64,000 bases of DNA from Aquabacter sediminis. GTDB taxonomy: Bacteria > Pseudomonadota > Alphaproteobacteria > Rhizobiales > Xanthobacteraceae. A program made the position numbers and the translations under genes. This document shows, piece after piece, positions 31,781 through 41,198 of this stretch. The notes under the pieces were generated by a model. That model did not search any database. It was given only the letters and a program-made list of their open reading frames with translations, and had not been told where the DNA came from. Each line of letters starts with the position of its first letter. Position 1 is the stretch's first letter. Location: contig NZ_JARBFX010000001.1 in assembly GCF_028863665.1 (NCBI RefSeq), positions 496,001 to 560,000 on the forward strand, read 5' to 3'.

Positions 31781-31785
31781 GACAT
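31462..31785 (-). CDS. KGG-repeat stress protein (con-10/GsiB-like)
   Basis: Hydrophilic protein of 107 residues built from nearly identical tandem repeats. A 39-residue unit (GGSGNFANDRERASEAGRKG continuing GEHSHQ...) occurs twice in full and a third time truncated. Each unit contains the KGG motif (EAGRKGG) of general stress/desiccation proteins such as GsiB and con-10. No hydrophobic core, so intrinsically disordered and probably cytoplasmic. The ATG at 31785 has AAGGAG upstream. A role in osmotic or starvation stress is inferred from family. Confidence 0.85.
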   Translation of the reverse strand: MSNEHRGGSGNFANDRERASEAGRKGGEHSHQNQQSQGGADNRQQGGSGNFANDRERAAEAGRKGGEHSHQKQQSQGGSDNRQQGGSGNFANDRERASEAGRKGGQH

Positions 31786-31881
31786 TGCGTTTCTCCTTGG
31801 TCTTTCGCCCCCTTTGCCTTGCTGTTCCAACCCCATGGACACGATCCGGTTCCAGCTTGGCGGCACATGCCGTGGGCTGCC

Positions 31882-32595
31882 TCAGGCCATGTCCTTGATG
31901 AGCGAGCCGCTGCCCGACGTGCGCAGGAAGTGCAGCAGGTCGGACAATCCCTCCCCCAGCAGCGTCACATGGGCCCGCATCTGCTGCGCCGCGGTTGCGC
32001 CATCGCCCCGGATGATGGCGTTCATGACATTCTCATGCTCGGGGATGGAGGAATGCATGCGGCCCGGCTGGTAGGTGGTCGTGCGCCGGTAGGGCGAGAC
32101 CTTCAGCGTCAGGCGGCGCAGTTCCTCTTGCAGGATGGCATTGTGGCTGGCGAGCGCGATGGCCTCGTGAAAGACGAGGTTCGCCGCGTAGAAGGCTTCC
32201 ACATCCTCCTCCTCCGCCGCCTTGGCGCAGGCCGCTTGTGCGGCCTGCATGCGGGCGCGCTGCTCGGGCTGCATGCGCCGGGCCGCCTGCTGGCACGCCA
32301 AGGCTTCAAGCTCGGCCACCACGGAAAAGGCGTCCAGAAGATCCGCGAGGGACAACTGTGAGACCTGGAGCCCCTGCCGTCCCCGCGACACCACGAGACC
32401 GCTCGCCGCCAGCCGCTGCAACGCCTCGCGCACGGGGGTGCGGGAGATGTTGAACTGCTCGGCCAGTTGCCGCTCGTCCAGGCGATCCCCCGGCTTTCGG
32501 ATGCCGTTAAGGATCTCCTGTTCCAGCCGGGCGACCACGCCCACCGCGAGCGAGCCAGTTTCTTCCTTCGGCGGGGCCCCGTTCAAACGCTCCAT
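31882..32595 (-). CDS. GntR/FadR-family (FCD) transcriptional regulator
   Basis: 237-residue repressor. Winged helix RKPGDRLDERQLAEQFNISR followed by TPVREALQRLAASGLV is near residues 36-70, and a C-terminal all-helical FCD domain has the spaced Asp/His positions of metal-dependent ligand sites. Last gene of the minus-strand importer operon, 14 bases after the permease stop. It probably controls that operon and the divergent aminotransferase-nitrile hydratase operon. Confidence 0.86.
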   Translation of the reverse strand: MERLNGAPPKEETGSLAVGVVARLEQEILNGIRKPGDRLDERQLAEQFNISRTPVREALQRLAASGLVVSRGRQGLQVSQLSLADLLDAFSVVAELEALACQQAARRMQPEQRARMQAAQAACAKAAEEEDVEAFYAANLVFHEAIALASHNAILQEELRRLTLKVSPYRRTTTYQPGRMHSSIPEHENVMNAIIRGDGATAAQQMRAHVTLLGEGLSDLLHFLRTSGSGSLIKDMA

Positions 32596-32608
32596 GCTGA
32601 TCAGCGCC

Positions 32609-33445
32609 TCACCGGCTTTCCACCGAGTACAACCTGCTGGTGATCATCTCCGCCAGCGCCACAAGCCCATACAGGAGCAGGCCGCAGATGCAAAGAACCA
32701 CGATCGCGGCCATGGACACCTCCGTGTCGGCCCGCGCGGTTGCGAAGATGATGAGATAGCCAAGGCCCGCCTGGGCGGTGATGAACTCGCCGATGATCAC
32801 GCCGATGATGGCCAGCGTGATGGCGATCTTCATGCCGCTGAAGATATGCGGCAGCGCCATGGGAAAGCGGACCGAGGTGAAGATCTGCCACTCGGTGGCG
32901 GTCAAAGACCGGCACAGCCGCACGATGCCCCGGTCCACGCTCTGGAAGCCTGCCGTGGTGGCGATCACCACCGGGAAGAAGGCGATGAACACCGAGAAGG
33001 CGATGCGCGACTGCGTGCCCACCCCGAGCCAGATGATGAAGAGCGGCGCCAGAGCGATCTTCGGGATCAGCTGAAAGAAGATCAGGTTGGGATAGAGCGC
33101 CTGGTGGGCGGTGGGCGAATAGGTCAAGAGGATGGCGATGGCCACGCCGAGGACCAGGGCCAGCAGAAAGCCCGCGGCCGATTCCAGGGTGGTCGGGATC
33201 GCATGCATCAGCAGCAGATCATGGCGCTCATAGATGTAGCGCGCGATGGAGACGGGCGAGGGCAGGATCACCGCCGGCACCTGCCAGATGGTGACATAGG
33301 CCTGCCAGAGCGCCAGGACGAGAAAGGCCAGACCCAGCGGCAGGACGATGCTGCCAAGCCCGCTGATCGCCGCCGAGCGGCCGGGCGCCGCGGGAAGGGC
33401 GACGCCGGTCTCCGTTCCGATTGCCTTTGCCATATTCGCTCTCAC
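32609..33445 (-). CDS. ABC transporter permease, nitrate/sulfonate/taurine type (SsuC-like)
   Basis: Integral membrane permease of 278 residues with about six helices. The EAA loop is [20 protein letters not shown]. The GTG at 33445 overlaps the ATPase stop by four bases; an in-frame ATG at 33433 ([10 protein letters not shown]) is an equally plausible start and would shorten the protein by four residues. It pairs with the ATPase and lipid-free binding protein upstream. Confidence 0.9.
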   Translation of the reverse strand: MRANMAKAIGTETGVALPAAPGRSAAISGLGSIVLPLGLAFLVLALWQAYVTIWQVPAVILPSPVSIARYIYERHDLLLMHAIPTTLESAAGFLLALVLGVAIAILLTYSPTAHQALYPNLIFFQLIPKIALAPLFIIWLGVGTQSRIAFSVFIAFFPVVIATTAGFQSVDRGIVRLCRSLTATEWQIFTSVRFPMALPHIFSGMKIAITLAIIGVIIGEFITAQAGLGYLIIFATARADTEVSMAAIVVLCICGLLLYGLVALAEMITSRLYSVESR

Positions 33446-34302
33446 TCAATCACGCTTGCGCCGGACGAAGCGGCGGGGACGGCCGACGGGGCGGGACCAT
33501 GGCCGTGGGCGGCCTCGATGGTCAGGCGCAAATGCCGGCAGACCTGGGAGAATTCGGCCGTCTCCTCGATGTCGAAGCGGCGCGGGCGCGGGAACGGCAT
33601 CTTCATATCGAGGATGATGGTAGAGGGACGCCCGCCCATCACCACCACCCGGTCCGACAGGAAGGCCGCCTCGCGGATGGAGTGGGTCACGAAGACCACG
33701 GTCTTGCGATAGGTCTCCAGGATCTCCGAGAGCGCCACATTCATCTGGTCGCGGGTGATGGCATCGAGCGCGCTGAAGGGCTCGTCCATCAAGAGGATTT
33801 CCGGGTCATGGATCAGCGCCCGGCAGATGGCCACGCGCTGGCGCATGCCGCCGGACAGTTCGCCGGGCTTCTTGTGCTCAAAGCCGCTGAGGCCCACCAT
33901 TTTCAGGAGGCCATGGGCGCGTTCGCGATACTGCTCCATGGGCAGCTTGAGGATGCGGATCGGGAAGAGGACATTGTCCAGCACGCTCTTCCAGGGCAGC
34001 AAGGTCGCGTCCTGGAAGATGATGCCGATGTCCCGCCGGGGAGCGGAGATGGGTGCCCCCGCGAGCATGATGGAACCGCCCGTGGGGCGTTCGAGGCCGG
34101 CAATCATCATCAGAAGAGTGGACTTGCCGCAGCCCGAAGGGCCGAGCAGCGACACGAACTCGCCCCGCGCCACCTCAAGGGAGGCCGAGGCCACCGCGTG
34201 AATGGGCGTGTGCCGGGCGAAATAGGTCTTCTGGACGTCGACGGCCGAGACGATGGGCGGCTCGACGGCCGCCCCCTGCTCCCGTGTTCCCGAATTCAGC
34301 AT
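33442..34302 (-). CDS. ABC transporter ATP-binding protein, nitrate/sulfonate/taurine type (SsuB-like)
   Basis: ATPase subunit of 286 residues: Walker [11 protein letters not shown]-loop region [19 protein letters not shown], signature LSGGMRQR, Walker [12 protein letters not shown] and H-loop VTHSIREA. The sequence style is that of SsuB/TauB/NrtD. It lies 25 bases downstream of the binding-protein gene. Confidence 0.93.
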   Translation of the reverse strand: MLNSGTREQGAAVEPPIVSAVDVQKTYFARHTPIHAVASASLEVARGEFVSLLGPSGCGKSTLLMMIAGLERPTGGSIMLAGAPISAPRRDIGIIFQDATLLPWKSVLDNVLFPIRILKLPMEQYRERAHGLLKMVGLSGFEHKKPGELSGGMRQRVAICRALIHDPEILLMDEPFSALDAITRDQMNVALSEILETYRKTVVFVTHSIREAAFLSDRVVVMGGRPSTIILDMKMPFPRPRRFDIEETAEFSQVCRHLRLTIEAAHGHGPAPSAVPAASSGASVIE

Positions 34303-34327
34303 CGATGGGTGGCCTCGTGCGGGCGCC

Positions 34328-35422
34328 TCAGGCGCCGATATACTTGCGATAGGGGGCTGCGCTCTTCTCGGCGGCCGCCAGGTCGGCGGGCGAGAGCTTC
34401 AGCTTGCCGACGAAGTCGTTGGTGAACAGCGTCGCCACATCTGGCTTCTCGGCGCCGGCCCCGGCGGCATATTTCACCACCAGGTCCGCCATGGTGGACA
34501 CCTTGGCCGGGTCCGCCCAGCCGAAGCCGTGATCCTTAACCTCGGGCACCAGATTGGTCAGGTTGGTGAGGCCGAGGCCGATGCGCGCATATTCCTTGCC
34601 GGTGGAGGACATGGCCACTTCCGAATTGGCTTTCAGGAAGATGTCCACGGCTTCGTCGAAATTGGTCATGGAGAAGCGGATCGCTTCCATGGCGCCTTGA
34701 ACGAACGCCTCCACGAGCCCCTTGTCCTGCTGAAGGCGCGCAGGCTGGGTGGTCAGCGACTGGCCATAGAACTGGATGCCCACCTGCGAGAACAGCATGA
34801 AGCGCACATCGGTGCCCAGCGAAGCCAGGGACGGCACCGTGCTGGTGGCGAAGGCGGCGATGGCGTCCACCTGCTTTTCAACCAAAGTGCGCTCGCGCAC
34901 CTTGCTGTCCACCTGAACGATCTGGACCTTTGAGAGGTCGAAGCCGGCCTTTTCGGCATAAAGCGGCAGGAAGGGATATTCGCCGGAGGAGACACTGGCG
35001 CCGAGCTTCTTGCCCTCCAGTTCCTTCGGGCTCTTGATGGGCGAGCTCGCGAGAACGCCGATGCCCATGAGGGCGTCGTAATTGACCTGCCCGATGCAGG
35101 TGATGGGCAGCTTCTTGGCCGCCTGAACGATCACCGTCGGGGTGGCCGCCATGCCGAAGTCGAACGTTCCGGCGCTCACCGCCTGGGCCGCCGCGCCAGA
35201 CCCCGAGCCGCGCGCCACGCTCACATCGAGCCCCAGCTTCTTCCAGAAGCCCTTGTCGCGGGCCACATAGGCGAACAGGTTCGGCCCTTCCGGGATCCAG
35301 GACGTGGTGAAGGAAATCTGCCGCGTGCCCTGCGCAATGGCAGGCATGGCAAGACCGCCCGTGGCACCGGCGGCAAGAGCCGCACCCAGGCCCTTCAGGG
35401 CGTTACGACGTGAAATCTGCAT
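34328..35422 (-). CDS. ABC transporter substrate-binding protein, SsuA/NMT1-like
   Basis: Periplasmic receptor of 364 residues with a Tat signal ([16 protein letters not shown], cleavage after AIAQ near residue 31). The SsuA/THI5-like fold is suggested by the [20 protein letters not shown] start of the mature protein and the [20 protein letters not shown] segment. Homologues bind nitrate, sulfonates, taurine, pyrimidines or aromatic acids, so the ligand is open. First gene of the operon, divergent from the catabolic genes. Confidence 0.88.
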   Translation of the reverse strand: MQISRRNALKGLGAALAAGATGGLAMPAIAQGTRQISFTTSWIPEGPNLFAYVARDKGFWKKLGLDVSVARGSGSGAAAQAVSAGTFDFGMAATPTVIVQAAKKLPITCIGQVNYDALMGIGVLASSPIKSPKELEGKKLGASVSSGEYPFLPLYAEKAGFDLSKVQIVQVDSKVRERTLVEKQVDAIAAFATSTVPSLASLGTDVRFMLFSQVGIQFYGQSLTTQPARLQQDKGLVEAFVQGAMEAIRFSMTNFDEAVDIFLKANSEVAMSSTGKEYARIGLGLTNLTNLVPEVKDHGFGWADPAKVSTMADLVVKYAAGAGAEKPDVATLFTNDFVGKLKLSPADLAAAEKSAAPYRKYIGA

Positions 35423-35657
35423 CCCGATGTCCCCTTTTTATGGTGGCCTTCTGGTTGGCCTTTCGCCGAGTGAGGTCAGCATTCCCGCGTTCGATGCCAG
35501 GCGCAAGCGCCAGTATGCCAATTTCTCAAATTTGAATTCAATTTGACCAGATTGCCATTTTTATCGCGCCCGATCGGCGCATTTTTATGCAAAATTCCCG
35601 CTTGGAAAGCCAAAACTCTCGCTTCATTATGCCAAAAGTCATTTGGGGTGTACAAAT
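35423..35657. promoter_or_regulatory. Divergent AT-rich control region of importer and catabolic operons
   Basis: A 235-base region strikingly richer in A/T than its surroundings. It contains the palindromes TCAAATTTGA (35526-35535) and TTGAATTCAA (35532-35541), which overlap inside a near-dyad at 35526-35546. A small hairpin GCGCC/GGCGC lies at 35566-35580. The first palindrome also occurs upstream of the other FCD-linked importer. This is the likely operator of the GntR/FCD regulator at 31882-32595. Confidence 0.55.
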
Positions 35658-36791
35658 ATGCAATCTTTCGAGGTCCGGAACGCCCATTTCGACCGGCTGG
35701 TGAACACGCCCGGCCTGCGCTGGATGGGGCAGAACACCAATCACGGCACGCCGCACCCGGCGGTCATCGCGGCCATGGAGAAGTGCATCCGGGACGAGGA
35801 ATTCCACATCTACGCCCCGCCGGCGGGCCTTGAGGCGCTGCGCCAGGGCGTGGTGGATGATCTCGGGCTGTCCGGCCAGTGCGCCCTGATCTCGGACGGC
35901 GCCGTCGCCTCGCTCTACCATATTTGCCACACCCTGCTTGCGCCGGGCGACGAGTTCATCACCACGGACCCCACCTGGAACTGGCCCATGGCCTTTGCCC
36001 GCTCCGTGGGTGCCAGCGTCAAGCAGATCCCTATCTATGGCGAGGAATACGGCTACCGCCTTGCGCCGGAGCGCCTGAAGGCGGCCATCACGCCGAAGAC
36101 CAAGGTCATCTATGTGGTGGATCCCAACAATCCGCTCGGCACGGCCTGCACCGCACAGGAAATCGCCGAGATCGCGGCGGTGGCACGGGAGGCAGGCGCC
36201 TACCTGATCCACGATTGCACCTACCGCCACTTTGCCTATGAGCATCACCTGGCGGCCGCAGTCTATCCGGAGCGCACGCTGACCATCTACAGCTTCTCCA
36301 AGTGGCTGGGCCTTGCCGGCATGCGGGTGGGCGCGGTGGTCTCCACGCCTGAGATCATCGCGCGCCTTGCCGATGCCCCGCCCAACAATCTCGGCTCCAG
36401 CATTCTTTCCCAGCGCGCAGCGCTCGCGGGCCTCGGCATCAAGGCGGAGTGGTTCCCCGGCATCCTCGCCAACCAGCGGGCCAACCAGAAGCTCATCAAG
36501 GACGCGGTCGACCGCATCCCCGGCCTCTCCATGCCGGTCTTCCCCTCCAACGGGAATTTCGTGGTGGTGGAATGCGGCGCGGCGGGCATCCGCCCCGATG
36601 CGCTGGTGGCCGCCTTCCAGAAGCACGACATCATGATCCGCCAGGGGGCCTACCACACGCCCACCTTCGGCGATCGTTTCATCAAGATCAGCACCACCGT
36701 GCCCGCCGCTTGGGTGGAGGAGCTCGTGGACCTGCTCCCGGGCCTCGTCGAGCAGGTGCGGGGCCAGAACGAAGCCGTGAAACTGTTCTGA
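35658..36791 (+). CDS. PLP-dependent aminotransferase, class I/II
   Basis: Fold-type I aminotransferase of 377 residues. Catalytic lysine K215 lies in SFSKWLGLAGMRVG, the cofactor Asn/Asp environment is VDPNNPLGT (about 155-162) and HDCTYR (185-190). The start ATG at 35658 (MQSFEVRNAHF) is preferred over a TTG five codons earlier. First gene of a same-strand run (aminotransferase, SDR, alpha/beta hydrolase, M20 hydrolase, nitrile hydratase). The amino donor and acceptor are unknown. Confidence 0.88.
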   Translation: MQSFEVRNAHFDRLVNTPGLRWMGQNTNHGTPHPAVIAAMEKCIRDEEFHIYAPPAGLEALRQGVVDDLGLSGQCALISDGAVASLYHICHTLLAPGDEFITTDPTWNWPMAFARSVGASVKQIPIYGEEYGYRLAPERLKAAITPKTKVIYVVDPNNPLGTACTAQEIAEIAAVAREAGAYLIHDCTYRHFAYEHHLAAAVYPERTLTIYSFSKWLGLAGMRVGAVVSTPEIIARLADAPPNNLGSSILSQRAALAGLGIKAEWFPGILANQRANQKLIKDAVDRIPGLSMPVFPSNGNFVVVECGAAGIRPDALVAAFQKHDIMIRQGAYHTPTFGDRFIKISTTVPAAWVEELVDLLPGLVEQVRGQNEAVKLF

Positions 36792-36829
36792 CCGGCATAT
36801 CGGTTACAGCTTTAGGAAAGACGTCCAAC

Positions 36830-37612
36830 ATGGATTTGAAGCTCAAGGGCAAGACGGTGCTCATCACCGGCGCCTCTCAGGGGATCGGCGAGGGTCTGGC
36901 CCGGGCCTTTGCGGAAGAGGGCTGCAATTTGCACGTGGTCGCCCGCTCCGGCGATCGGCTGGCTGCGCTGGCGCAGGAGCTCACCTCAGCTCACGGCGTC
37001 TGCGTCACCCCGCACGCCCTCGATTTGACGGCGGCCGGCGCCATCGACACGCTGGTGGAAGCGGTCGGCGACATCGACATCCTCGTGAACAATGCCGGCG
37101 TCATCCCCAGCGGCACGCTGTGGGACGTGGACGAGGCCAAGTGGCGCGCGGGCTGGGAGCTGAAGGTCTTCGGCTATATCAATCTGACCCGCGCCATCTA
37201 TCCCCGCATGAAGGCGCGGGGTGGCGGCGTCATCATCAACAATATCGGCAATGGCGGCGAGGTGTTCGACCCCGCTTACGTGGCCGGCACCACCGGTAAT
37301 GCGAGCCTCATGGCCTTCACCCGCGCCATGGGCGGCCATTCGCTCGACGACAATATCCGCGTGGTGGGCGTCAATCCCGGCCCGGTCGATACCGACCGCA
37401 TCTACAACATGCTCAAGAAGCGCGCCGCCGACTGGCTGGGCGATGCGGACCGCTACAAGGAATTGCAGACCCGCTATCCCCTCGGCCGCCCGGCCCATGT
37501 GCACGAGGTCACGGACCTGATCGTGTTCCTGGCCTCCTACCGCTCCGGCTACACGTCGGGCACCATCTTCACCGTCGATGGCGGCATCGCGTCCCGCCGC
37601 TCGGTCATCTGA
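36830..37612 (+). CDS. SDR-family protein with atypical active site
   Basis: Short-chain dehydrogenase/reductase fold of 260 residues. The cofactor motif TGASQGIG at 13-20 and the NNAG motif at 87-90 are intact, so NAD(P) binding is expected. The catalytic triad is not canonical: Y150 is followed by VAGTTGN, so T154 stands where the YxxxK lysine should be, and the usual Ser position reads NNIGN (137-141). A subgroup of SDRs carries such a YxAG(S/T)xGN motif. The start is the ATG at 36830 (MDLKLKGKTVLITG). Reaction unknown. Confidence 0.85.
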   Translation: MDLKLKGKTVLITGASQGIGEGLARAFAEEGCNLHVVARSGDRLAALAQELTSAHGVCVTPHALDLTAAGAIDTLVEAVGDIDILVNNAGVIPSGTLWDVDEAKWRAGWELKVFGYINLTRAIYPRMKARGGGVIINNIGNGGEVFDPAYVAGTTGNASLMAFTRAMGGHSLDDNIRVVGVNPGPVDTDRIYNMLKKRAADWLGDADRYKELQTRYPLGRPAHVHEVTDLIVFLASYRSGYTSGTIFTVDGGIASRRSVI

Positions 37613-37623
37613 AGGCACACGCC

Positions 37624-38505
37624 ATGGCATTCGCATCCACCAGCGACGGCTTCAAGCTGTTCTATGAGGAAGCCGGCTCGGGCACGCCCATCATCTTCGT
37701 GCACGAGTTCGGCGGCAGCCATTGGAGCTGGGAGCCGCAGCTCAATTTCTTCGCCCGTCGCCATCGGTGCATCACCTTTGCGGCGCGTGGCTATGCACCC
37801 TCGGACATTCCGGCGGATGTGGAGGCCTATTCGCAGGCGCGGGCGGCCGATGACATCATCGACGTGCTGAATGCGGCGGGCATCGAGAAGGCCCATGTTG
37901 TGGGCCTCTCCATGGGGGGCTTTGCCACCCTCCATGCCGGCCTGCGGCATCCCGGCCGCGTTCTGTCGCTGGTGGCAGCCGGCACGGGCTATGGCGCCGA
38001 AAAAGCCCATGAGGACTATTTCAAGGGCATCTCCGAGCAGGTGGCCCATAACTTCGAGACCCGCGGCGCGCCGGACTTCGCCCCCACTTATGCGGAGGGG
38101 GCCTCCCGCGTGCAGTTCCAGGACAAGGATCCGCGTGGCTGGGCGCTGTTCGCCGAGCGGCTGGGACGCCACGATGCGAAGGGCGCCGCCAACACAATGC
38201 GCGGCGTCCAGATGCGTCGCCCCTCGCTCTATGACCTGGAAGCCGACTTCCGTGCCATGGACGTGCCCCTCCTGGTGATGACGGGGGATGAGGACGACCA
38301 CTGCATTCAGCCGGGCGTCTATCTGAAGAAAGTGGTGCCCCGCTGCGGCCTGGCCGTGCTGCCCAAGTCCGGCCACACGCTCAATCTGGAAGAGCCGGCT
38401 TTGTTCAATCACCTGGTGGGCGAGTTCATCGCCCAGGTGGAAGCGGGCCGCTGGGGGCCGCGTGATCCCCGCGCCAACCCCGCCCAGATCATGCGGACGG
38501 AATGA
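37624..38505 (+). CDS. Alpha/beta-fold hydrolase
   Basis: Hydrolase of 293 residues. Nucleophile elbow GLSMGG with S96, oxyanion segment VHEFGGSHWSW near 27-36, acid in the TGDEDDHC stretch and a C-terminal catalytic His in SGHTLNLEEP. Similar enzymes cleave esters, amides or C-C bonds in catabolic pathways. It lies 11 bases after the SDR and overlaps the next gene by four bases (ATGA). Confidence 0.87.
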   Translation: MAFASTSDGFKLFYEEAGSGTPIIFVHEFGGSHWSWEPQLNFFARRHRCITFAARGYAPSDIPADVEAYSQARAADDIIDVLNAAGIEKAHVVGLSMGGFATLHAGLRHPGRVLSLVAAGTGYGAEKAHEDYFKGISEQVAHNFETRGAPDFAPTYAEGASRVQFQDKDPRGWALFAERLGRHDAKGAANTMRGVQMRRPSLYDLEADFRAMDVPLLVMTGDEDDHCIQPGVYLKKVVPRCGLAVLPKSGHTLNLEEPALFNHLVGEFIAQVEAGRWGPRDPRANPAQIMRTE

Positions 38506-39752
38506 GCATGGCGTCCCGCCTCTCCGACCTCGTGGACGGCGATCGCCTCTGGGCACGGCTGATGGCGCTCGCCGCCTTCGGCGCGCGCCCTGACGGCGGC
38601 GTGGACCGGCCGGCCCTCTCCGCCACCGAGGCGCAGGCGCGGGCGCAGCTCATCGCCTGGGGCCGCGCCATCGGCCTACAGCCCTATACTGACCAGGCGG
38701 CCAACCTGTTCCTGCGGCTGGAAGGGCGCGATCCCAGATTGCCCCCGGTGCTCGCCGGCTCCCACATCGATTCCCAGCCCACGGGCGGCAAGTTCGACGG
38801 GGTCTATGGCGTTCTTGCGGCGCTGGAGGTGGCGGAGGCGGTGGTGAAGCGGGGCGAGGTGCCCGCGCGGGCCATCGAGGTCGTGGCCTGGACCAATGAG
38901 GAGGGCTCCCGCTTCGCGCCCGGCATGACAGGATCAGACCTGTTCACCGGCAGCAAGGCGCTGGACGTGGTGCGCGCCATCAAGGATGCCGAAGGCGTGA
39001 GTGTTGGGGAGGCCATCGACGCCATCCTGGCGGCCGACGACGACGTGCCCCTTCGCCCCTTCGGCCTGCCTTTGGCGGCCTATGTGGAGCCTCACATCGA
39101 GCAGGCTTCAAAGCTGGAGCTGGCCGGCATCCCCGTCGGAATCGTCAGCGGCATCCAAGGCACGCGACGTTATCGTGTCACCGTGAAGGGCGAAGCCGCC
39201 CATGCAGGAACGGCCCTGCGCCGCGATCGCCGGGACGCCCTGATGGCCGCCGTGCGCATGATCGCTGCCATGGACGATGCGGCCCTCGAACCCGAAGACA
39301 CGCTGTTGACCGTGGGCCTGATGCAGGTGACGCCCAACGCACCCTCCGTCGTGCCGGAGGCGGTGCTCTTTTCCATCGACCTGCGCCATCCGGAGAATGC
39401 CGTGGTGGATCGAATGGACGCGGCCATCCGCCGCCTTGTGGAGGATCATAAGGGCCCCTGCACCGTGGATTTGCGTCAAATCCAGCATTCACCGTCTCTG
39501 ACCTTCCCACCGGCCATGCGCAGTGCCCTTGCGGAGGCCGCCCACAGCTTGGGCATCCCCTGTATGGACGTCTATTCGGCAGCCGGCCACGATTCGCGCC
39601 AGCTGCATTATGTCTGTCCAACCGGCATGATCTTCGTGCCCTGTCGGGGCGGCATTTCACACAATCCGGCGGAATGGGCGGAACCTGAGCATCTCACCGC
39701 CGGCACGAAGGTGCTGGCGGATACGGTGTGGACATTGGCGGCGCAGAGCTGA
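38502..39752 (+). CDS. M20-family Zn-dependent hydrolase (N-carbamoyl-amino-acid/ureidoglycolate hydrolase type)
   Basis: Binuclear zinc amidohydrolase of 416 residues. Metal ligands appear as H88 in AGSHIDSQPTGGKFDG with D99, and E133/E134 in WTNEEGSRFAPGMTGS. A later AAGHDSRQLHYVCPTGM contributes the final His. The group includes N-carbamoyl-L-amino acid hydrolase, beta-ureidopropionase and allantoate/ureidoglycolate hydrolases. A substrate carrying a carbamoyl nitrogen fits the nearby hydantoinase genes. Confidence 0.9.
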   Translation: MSMASRLSDLVDGDRLWARLMALAAFGARPDGGVDRPALSATEAQARAQLIAWGRAIGLQPYTDQAANLFLRLEGRDPRLPPVLAGSHIDSQPTGGKFDGVYGVLAALEVAEAVVKRGEVPARAIEVVAWTNEEGSRFAPGMTGSDLFTGSKALDVVRAIKDAEGVSVGEAIDAILAADDDVPLRPFGLPLAAYVEPHIEQASKLELAGIPVGIVSGIQGTRRYRVTVKGEAAHAGTALRRDRRDALMAAVRMIAAMDDAALEPEDTLLTVGLMQVTPNAPSVVPEAVLFSIDLRHPENAVVDRMDAAIRRLVEDHKGPCTVDLRQIQHSPSLTFPPAMRSALAEAAHSLGIPCMDVYSAAGHDSRQLHYVCPTGMIFVPCRGGISHNPAEWAEPEHLTAGTKVLADTVWTLAAQS

Positions 39753-39768
39753 CGCGCACGCCTTCCCA

Positions 39769-39832
39769 TTGCGGAAGCGCGGTGGGCGGGCGATGGTGTC
39801 TTCTTTCGGCGCAAATCGCCCGCTGTCCGCAA
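39769..39832 (+). promoter_or_regulatory. Nested stem-loop in the nitrile hydratase 5' leader
   Basis: Outer stem TTGCGGA (39769-39775) pairs with TCCGCAA (39826-39832). Inner stem GCGGGCGAT (39786-39794) pairs perfectly over 9 bp with ATCGCCCGC (39815-39823). An asymmetric internal loop (10/2 bases) separates them and a 20-base apical loop caps the structure. Downstream, CTCCG (39839-39843) could pair with CGGAG (39857-39861), the probable ribosome binding site. It could be a leader regulator or just a terminator of the preceding gene; it matches no riboswitch class I recognise. Confidence 0.4.
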
Positions 39833-39869
39833 GCTTGGCTCCGGGCTGCTCCCGAACGGAGACGAACGC

Positions 39870-40538
39870 ATGCATCGCGATCCCCATGCGGATCACGCCC
39901 ATCACGACCACAGTCATGATCACGATCATCATCACGATGACGACCATGGCAGCGCCCTGTCGCAGAACGAGTTGCGGGTGCGTGCGCTCGAATCGATCCT
40001 GGTGGGCAAGGGCTATGTGGACCCCGCTGCCCTTGATGTCATCATCGAGACCTACGAGACCAAGGTCGGGCCGCGCAACGGCGCCCGGGTGGTGGCGCGG
40101 GCCTGGGCGGACCCGGATTACCGCGCCCGCCTTCTAAGCGACGCCACCGCGGCCATTGCCGAGTTCGGCTTCACGGGCCGCCAAGGCGAGCACATGGTGG
40201 CGGTGGAGAACACGCCCACCGTCCATAACGTCGTCGTATGCACCCTGTGCTCCTGCTACCCCTGGCCCGTTCTCGGCCTGCCGCCCACCTGGTACAAGAG
40301 CCCGGCCTACCGCTCCCGCGTGGTGCTGAAGCCTCGCGAGGTGCTGGGGGAGTTCGGCGTTACCCTGCCGCCGGGCGTCGAAGTGCGGGTGTGGGATTCC
40401 ACCGCCGAGACACGCTACCTGGTGATTCCCCTGCGACCGGAGGGGACTGACGGCCTCGGCGAGGAGCAACTGGCAGACCTTGTGACGCGCAATTCCATGA
40501 TCGGGACGGGACTGGCCCTCAGCCCGGCGCAGCCATGA
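39870..40538 (+). CDS. Nitrile hydratase alpha subunit, cobalt type
   Basis: Hydrates nitriles to amides. The metal-binding motif is VCTLCSC with C124, C127 and C129; the Thr (rather than Ser) after the first Cys marks the cobalt type, and C127/C129 would be oxidised to sulfinate/sulfenate. Unusually, residues 2-26 hold 12 histidines interspersed with aspartates, a probable metal-binding tail. 222 residues. The next gene starts four bases inside its end. Ribosome binding site GGAG at 39858. Confidence 0.95.
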   Translation: MHRDPHADHAHHDHSHDHDHHHDDDHGSALSQNELRVRALESILVGKGYVDPAALDVIIETYETKVGPRNGARVVARAWADPDYRARLLSDATAAIAEFGFTGRQGEHMVAVENTPTVHNVVVCTLCSCYPWPVLGLPPTWYKSPAYRSRVVLKPREVLGEFGVTLPPGVEVRVWDSTAETRYLVIPLRPEGTDGLGEEQLADLVTRNSMIGTGLALSPAQP

Positions 40539-41197
40539 ACGGCGCGGCGGATCTGGGCGGCATGATGGGCTTTGGCCCGGTGGTGCAGGAGGTGAACGAG
40601 CCCCTGTTCCATGCCCCCTGGGAGAGGCGCCTGTTCGCCCTCACCCTCGCGGCAGGGGCTACCGGCGCCTGGACCATCGATGCCATGCGCTATCTGCGCG
40701 AAAGTCTGCCACCGGTGGAGTATCTGGGCTCGTCCTATTACGAGATCTGGATGAAGGGCCTCGCCGCCATGCTTGTGGAGAAGGGCCTTGCGACGCCCGC
40801 CGAGCTGGCGAGTGGCGAGATCACCTCCCCGCCCCTCCCCGTGCCCCGCGTGCCGGATGGCGCAGCCATCGCGCGGGGCCTTGCGGCCGGCACCAATTAT
40901 GCCCGTCCCGCCGAAGGCGCCCCGCCCTTCAAGGTCGGCGAGCGGGTGCGTGCGCGTGTGTTCAATCCCGCTGGCCACACCCGCCTGCCCCGCTATGCGC
41001 GCGGCAAGACCGGCATGGTCGAGATGGTGCATGGCGTGTTCGTCTTTCCCGACACCAGCGCTCACGGCCTGGGCGAAGCCCCGCAATGGCTGTTCACGAT
41101 TCGCTTTTCCGGGAACGAGCTTTGGGGGCCGGATGCGGAGCCGGGCACATCGGTGTCCGTCGATGCGTGGGAGAGCTATCTTGAACCCGTTAGCTGA
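40535..41197 (+). CDS. Nitrile hydratase beta subunit
   Basis: Partner subunit that forms the active site with the alpha subunit. 220 residues: N-terminal helical part [20 protein letters not shown] and C-terminal SH3-like barrel with [20 protein letters not shown], followed by PRYARGKTG, the standard beta-subunit landmark. Overlaps the alpha gene (ATGA). A thiocyanate hydrolase would carry this beta part as two separate subunits; here it is one chain. Confidence 0.94.
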   Translation: MNGAADLGGMMGFGPVVQEVNEPLFHAPWERRLFALTLAAGATGAWTIDAMRYLRESLPPVEYLGSSYYEIWMKGLAAMLVEKGLATPAELASGEITSPPLPVPRVPDGAAIARGLAAGTNYARPAEGAPPFKVGERVRARVFNPAGHTRLPRYARGKTGMVEMVHGVFVFPDTSAHGLGEAPQWLFTIRFSGNELWGPDAEPGTSVSVDAWESYLEPVS

Positions 41198-41198
41198 C

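Noticed and set aside
31452-31868. 138-codon repetitive frame overlapping the KGG gene
   Set aside because: Same strand, other frame; it is repetitive only because the true gene is repetitive, and it lacks the KGG motif.
39769-39832. Cobalamin or ykkC/guanidine riboswitch
   Set aside because: No B12-box or guanidine-aptamer core could be recognised; the structure is reported only as an unclassified leader.
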